Source: Microcystis aeruginosa FD4 (GTDB lineage Bacteria > Cyanobacteriota > Cyanobacteriia > Cyanobacteriales > Microcystaceae). Taken from it: a stretch of 64,000 nucleotides of DNA. The first letter of the stretch is position 1. Every line of letters starts with the position of its first letter. The notes beneath the pieces were generated by a model. It was not told the DNA's origin, ran no database searches, and saw only the letters and a program-made list of their open reading frames with translations. The stretch is from positions 2,604,001 through 2,668,000 of the forward strand of contig NZ_CP046973.1 of the NCBI RefSeq assembly GCF_009792235.1, in the 5' to 3' direction. The translations under genes were made by a program, and so were the position numbers. Positions 61,095-64,000 of this stretch are shown here, in pieces.

Positions 61095-62600
61095 ATGGCT
61101 AGAGACTTACGAGGATTTATTAAGCTTTTAGAAGATCGTGGGCAATTACGCCGCATTAGTGCATCGGTCTCTGCCGATTTAGAAATTGCCGAGATCGCTA
61201 ATCGGATGCTACAGGTAGGGGGACCGGCCCTACTGTTTGAAAAAGTGCAAGGAGCAGAGTTTCCCGTCGCTATTAACCTGATGGGAACGGTAGAACGCAT
61301 CTGTTGGGCGATGAACCTGAATAAACCCGAAGAATTGGAAGATTTAGGCAAAAAACTCGCCCTGTTGCAACAACCGAAACCGCCGAAAAAACTCTCCCAA
61401 GCGATCGATTTTGGTAAAGTGTTGTTTGATGTGCTGAAAGCCAAACCCAACCGTAACTTTTTCCCTGCCTGTCAACAGGTGATTTTAGAGGGGGATGAAG
61501 TAGATTTAAAGAAAATTCCGATGATTCGCCCCTATCGGGGGGATGCAGGCCAGATTATCACCCTAGGGCTAGTAATTACTAAAGATTGCGAAACGGGAAC
61601 CCCTAACGTCGGTGTCTATCGCTTACAGCTACAGTCTCACAATACCATGACCGTCCACTGGTTATCCGTGCGCGGTGGGGCGCGTCACCTGCGAAAAGCG
61701 GCACAAATGGGCAAAAAATTAGAAATAGCCATCGCTTTAGGGGTTGATCCTCTGATTATCATGGCCGCTGCCACTCCCATCCCCGTAGATCTCTCAGAAT
61801 GGCTGTTTGCGGGATTGTACGGCGGTTCCGGGGTACAGTTAGCCAAGTGTAAAACCCTCGCTTTGGAAGTGCCGGCCGACTCAGAAATCGTCCTCGAAGG
61901 AACAATTACCCCCGGAGAGGTATTGCCAGATGGACCCTTTGGTGATCACATGGGTTACTATGGCGGTGTGGAAGATTCACCCCTGATTCATTTCCACTGC
62001 ATGACCCATCGTCGCGACCCCATTTACTTAACCACTTTTAGCGGTCGTCCTCCCAAGGAAGAAGCGATGATGGCTATCGCTCTTAATCGTATTTATACGC
62101 CGATTTTGCGGCAACAGGTGTCGGAAATCAGGGATTTTTTCCTGCCGATGGAGGCTTTAAGCTATAAAGCGGCGATTATCTCCATTGATAAAGCCTATCC
62201 CGGACAAGCGCGGCGAGCGGCCTTAGCTTTTTGGAGTGCCTTACCCCAGTTCACCTATACTAAATTTGTCATCGTCGTCGATAAGGAGATTAATATTCGC
62301 GACCCCCGGCAAGTAGTTTGGGCAATTAGTTCTAAAGTGGATCCGGTTCGCGATGTGTTTATTCTCCCGGAAACCCCCTTTGATAGCCTCGATTTTGCCA
62401 GCGAAAAGGTCGGTTTAGGGGGGAGAATGGGAATTGATGCCACGACAAAAATGTATCCTGAAACCGACCACGAATGGGGGGAACCTTTGGAGTCGGATCC
62501 GGCCATGGCGGTCAAGGTTTCCCAACGCTGGTTAGAATACGGTTTAATCGATATTAATTTACAAGAAGTGGATGCCAATAAGTTTGGCTACGAAATGTAG
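61095..62600 (+). CDS. ubiD: UbiD-family decarboxylase
   Basis: 501 residues. MARDLRGFIKLLEDRGQLRR is the usual start. Conserved blocks include GVYRLQLQSHNTMTVHW, GRPPKEEAM and EVLPDGPFGDHMGYYGG, the Glu/Asp-rich region for Mn and prenyl-FMN. In cyanobacteria it would decarboxylate a hydroxybenzoate intermediate, perhaps for plastoquinone. ubiX, which makes the cofactor, is not in view. The gene starts after a 75-bp promoter gap next to the ATPase cassette. Confidence 0.95.
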   Translation: MARDLRGFIKLLEDRGQLRRISASVSADLEIAEIANRMLQVGGPALLFEKVQGAEFPVAINLMGTVERICWAMNLNKPEELEDLGKKLALLQQPKPPKKLSQAIDFGKVLFDVLKAKPNRNFFPACQQVILEGDEVDLKKIPMIRPYRGDAGQIITLGLVITKDCETGTPNVGVYRLQLQSHNTMTVHWLSVRGGARHLRKAAQMGKKLEIAIALGVDPLIIMAAATPIPVDLSEWLFAGLYGGSGVQLAKCKTLALEVPADSEIVLEGTITPGEVLPDGPFGDHMGYYGGVEDSPLIHFHCMTHRRDPIYLTTFSGRPPKEEAMMAIALNRIYTPILRQQVSEIRDFFLPMEALSYKAAIISIDKAYPGQARRAALAFWSALPQFTYTKFVIVVDKEINIRDPRQVVWAISSKVDPVRDVFILPETPFDSLDFASEKVGLGGRMGIDATTKMYPETDHEWGEPLESDPAMAVKVSQRWLEYGLIDINLQEVDANKFGYEM

Positions 62601-62644
62601 ATTTAACCGACTAAATAGTCAATAGCTTATCTTGTCCCTAAATC

Positions 62645-62681
62645 TCAAAAAAATCGGGCTAGAAATATCTTCTAACCCGAT
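62645..62681 (-). terminator. Intrinsic terminator, - strand, after ndhJ
   Basis: On the - strand ATCGGGTTAGAA and TTCTAGCCCGAT form a 12-bp stem with one mismatch around GATAT, followed by TTTTTTGAG. It lies 134 bases after the ndhJ stop and probably ends the ndhK-ndhJ transcript; the stem may also protect the ubiD mRNA end. Confidence 0.75.
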
Positions 62682-62814
62682 AAGTGGTCGGACAAAAGTA
62701 AAGTTAACCGTGGGAGTCAGGAGTCAAGAGTGAGCAAGAATTGCCAGAATTACATTTCTTAAGACAGACGACAGAATTTATGTCCGACTACTTATTACTG
62801 ATTAAATTCTCGAC

Positions 62815-63318
62815 TTAGTAAGCGTCCTGTAGTTCGTAGAATTCGGGAGAAACGTAGTCTTTGCGTAGAGGCCAACCTACCCAATCTTCTGGCATTAAAA
62901 TCCGTTTCAGGTGGGGATGTCCTTCATAAATAATGCCGAACATATCATAACTTTCTCGTTCTTGCCAGTCAGCTGCTTTCCAAATCCAGTAAACCGAAGC
63001 AACCCGGGGATTATCTCTGGGAAGAAAGACTTTTAAGCGCACTTCCACGGGACTATCGACATTATCGGTTACTTTGACCAGATGATAGAAACTAACTAAT
63101 TCTTTCCCCGGTCCCAAATCGTAAGCACCCTGACATTGGAGATAATTAAAGCCATAAGCGTATAAAGCAGTGGCCAGAGGAATTAAAAAGTCTGCTTCTA
63201 CTTTAATCAATTCCACACCACTATGGTCAGCTTCTAAAGCTTGATGCTCAAAACCATTTTCGCTTAACCAAATCGAAGTGGGGCCAGCTTGCACAATAGC
63301 TGTCGTTTCTTCAGTCAT
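62815..63318 (-). CDS. ndhJ: NAD(P)H-quinone oxidoreductase subunit J
   Basis: 167 residues, the 30-kDa-type subunit of the peripheral arm of NDH-1 at thylakoid membranes. VKVDNV-like KVTDNVDSPVEVRLKVFLPR, SVYWIWKAADWQERESYDMF and EGHPHLKRILMPEDWVGWPL, then RKDYVSPEFYELQDAY, are diagnostic. Its ATG is directly adjacent to the ndhK stop (no gap), giving translational coupling. The order ndhC-ndhK-ndhJ is conserved in cyanobacteria; ndhC would lie to the right of the window. Confidence 0.97.
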   Translation of the reverse strand: MTEETTAIVQAGPTSIWLSENGFEHQALEADHSGVELIKVEADFLIPLATALYAYGFNYLQCQGAYDLGPGKELVSFYHLVKVTDNVDSPVEVRLKVFLPRDNPRVASVYWIWKAADWQERESYDMFGIIYEGHPHLKRILMPEDWVGWPLRKDYVSPEFYELQDAY

Positions 63319-64000
63319 TTAGATTTCTTCCTTTTGTTTCGTGGTCAAAAGAGCGGGGGGAACAGGCATACCGGTGGCTTCTAGCAACTCTTTCGGAGGT
63401 GCTTGACGGGTGGCCGATTGCAGATATTTACCCGTAAGAATCGGTTCCGTGGCCTGCATTTTGTGGGTAGTGCTGTAATAACGATTGGTTTGCTGGAGGA
63501 CAGTCCCACGTTCTTGAATAGATTCGTTAGCGACTTTTTTCCGCAGTTTAATAATCGCGTCGATAATCGCTTCCGGACGGGGGGGACAACCGGGTATATA
63601 GACATCCACGGGGATAAGCTTATCTACCCCTCTAACTGCGGTGGTGGAGTCACTGCTGAACATTCCCCCCGTAATCGTACAGGCACCCATGGCGATCACA
63701 TATTTAGGTTCTGGCATTTCTTCATACAGACGCACCAAAGCGGGGGCCATTTTCATGGTAATTGTACCGGCAGTGATGATTAAATCGGCTTGCCTGGGAC
63801 TAGAACGGGGAACTAAACCAAAGCGATCGAAATCAAAACGGGAACCAATCAAGGCTGCGAACTCGATAAAACAGCAAGCTGTACCGTATAGCATCGGCCA
63901 AAGACTTGACAAACGCGCCCAGTTATACAGGTCATCAACGGTAGTGAGTATGACATTTTCCGATAAATCCTGGGTAACTTTCGTGCGTTCGATGGGATTG
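63319..64000 (-). CDS. ndhK: NAD(P)H-quinone oxidoreductase subunit K, 5' end outside window
   Basis: The frame stays open from 63319 to the right edge (about 227 visible codons), including the upstream part ENVILTTVDDLYNWARLSSL, so the true start lies beyond 64000. The 4Fe-4S (N2) cluster ligands are visible: the double Cys in YGTACCFIEFAALIG, Cys in GACTITGGMF and Cys in IPGCPPRPEAI. The subunit passes electrons to plastoquinone in NDH-1. It is followed without gap by ndhJ. Confidence 0.97.
   Translation of the reverse strand, partial: NPIERTKVTQDLSENVILTTVDDLYNWARLSSLWPMLYGTACCFIEFAALIGSRFDFDRFGLVPRSSPRQADLIITAGTITMKMAPALVRLYEEMPEPKYVIAMGACTITGGMFSSDSTTAVRGVDKLIPVDVYIPGCPPRPEAIIDAIIKLRKKVANESIQERGTVLQQTNRYYSTTHKMQATEPILTGKYLQSATRQAPPKELLEATGMPVPPALLTTKQKEEI

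Overview
The window comes from a cyanobacterium, most likely Microcystis aeruginosa or a close relative. It carries photosystem II genes (psbV, psbK), NDH-1 genes (ndhJ, ndhK), a probable glycolipid synthase (mgdA), many GCGATCGC (HIP1) palindromes, and the dense load of small repeats, MITEs and broken genes typical of Microcystis. No tRNA, rRNA or CRISPR array was recognised.

Layout. 0-6.6 kb: housekeeping genes (gltD cut by the left edge, ylqF, Nudix hydrolase, PiT-like transporter, phosphoesterase, cysteine desulfurase). 6.7-11.6 kb: a RAYT (REP-associated tyrosine transposase) gene beside a large array of its probable REP palindromes, then a PEP-CTERM protein and a TPR-sulfotransferase, with more REP clusters between them. 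11.6-27.6 kb: M23 peptidase, birA, two histidine phosphatases, ndk, an RluA-like protein, a group II intron remnant, mgdA, a desaturase-SDR fusion, an oxidoreductase pair, a universal stress protein, comEC and sppA. 28-33 kb: an AT-rich, decaying metal-response block (broken P1B-ATPase, DUF305 protein, rppA with a nonsense-mutated rppB). 33.4-34 kb: a MITE joins a truncated ynfA to a KAP NTPase remnant. 34-36.8 kb: cobI-cobH-cobG behind a probable cobalamin riboswitch; cobL lies separately at 46 kb.

37.7-45 kb: one former giant secreted protein (Calx-beta, lipase, RTX, DUF11, PPC, cadherin-like, PEP-CTERM-like tail), broken by a 1-bp frameshift and a tnpB-only insertion sequence. Removing both restores about 1,966 codons. 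Two duplicated lipoproteins follow. 47-49.3 kb: a small accessory pocket with two broken genes and a PD-(D/E)XK-like protein. 49.4-64 kb: mostly core genes (gatA, tgt-psbK, clpP, remA-gmk, psbV, ubiD, ndhK-ndhJ), with a pentapeptide-repeat gene cut by a 213-bp MITE and a two-gene ATPase-TOPRIM cassette resembling anti-phage systems.

The strongest unexplained signals are the REP array, whose 15-bp cores flip orientation inside constant linkers, and the ATPase-TOPRIM pair, whose ATPase has Gln in place of the Walker B catalytic Glu. All family assignments come from reading translations; no database search was possible.
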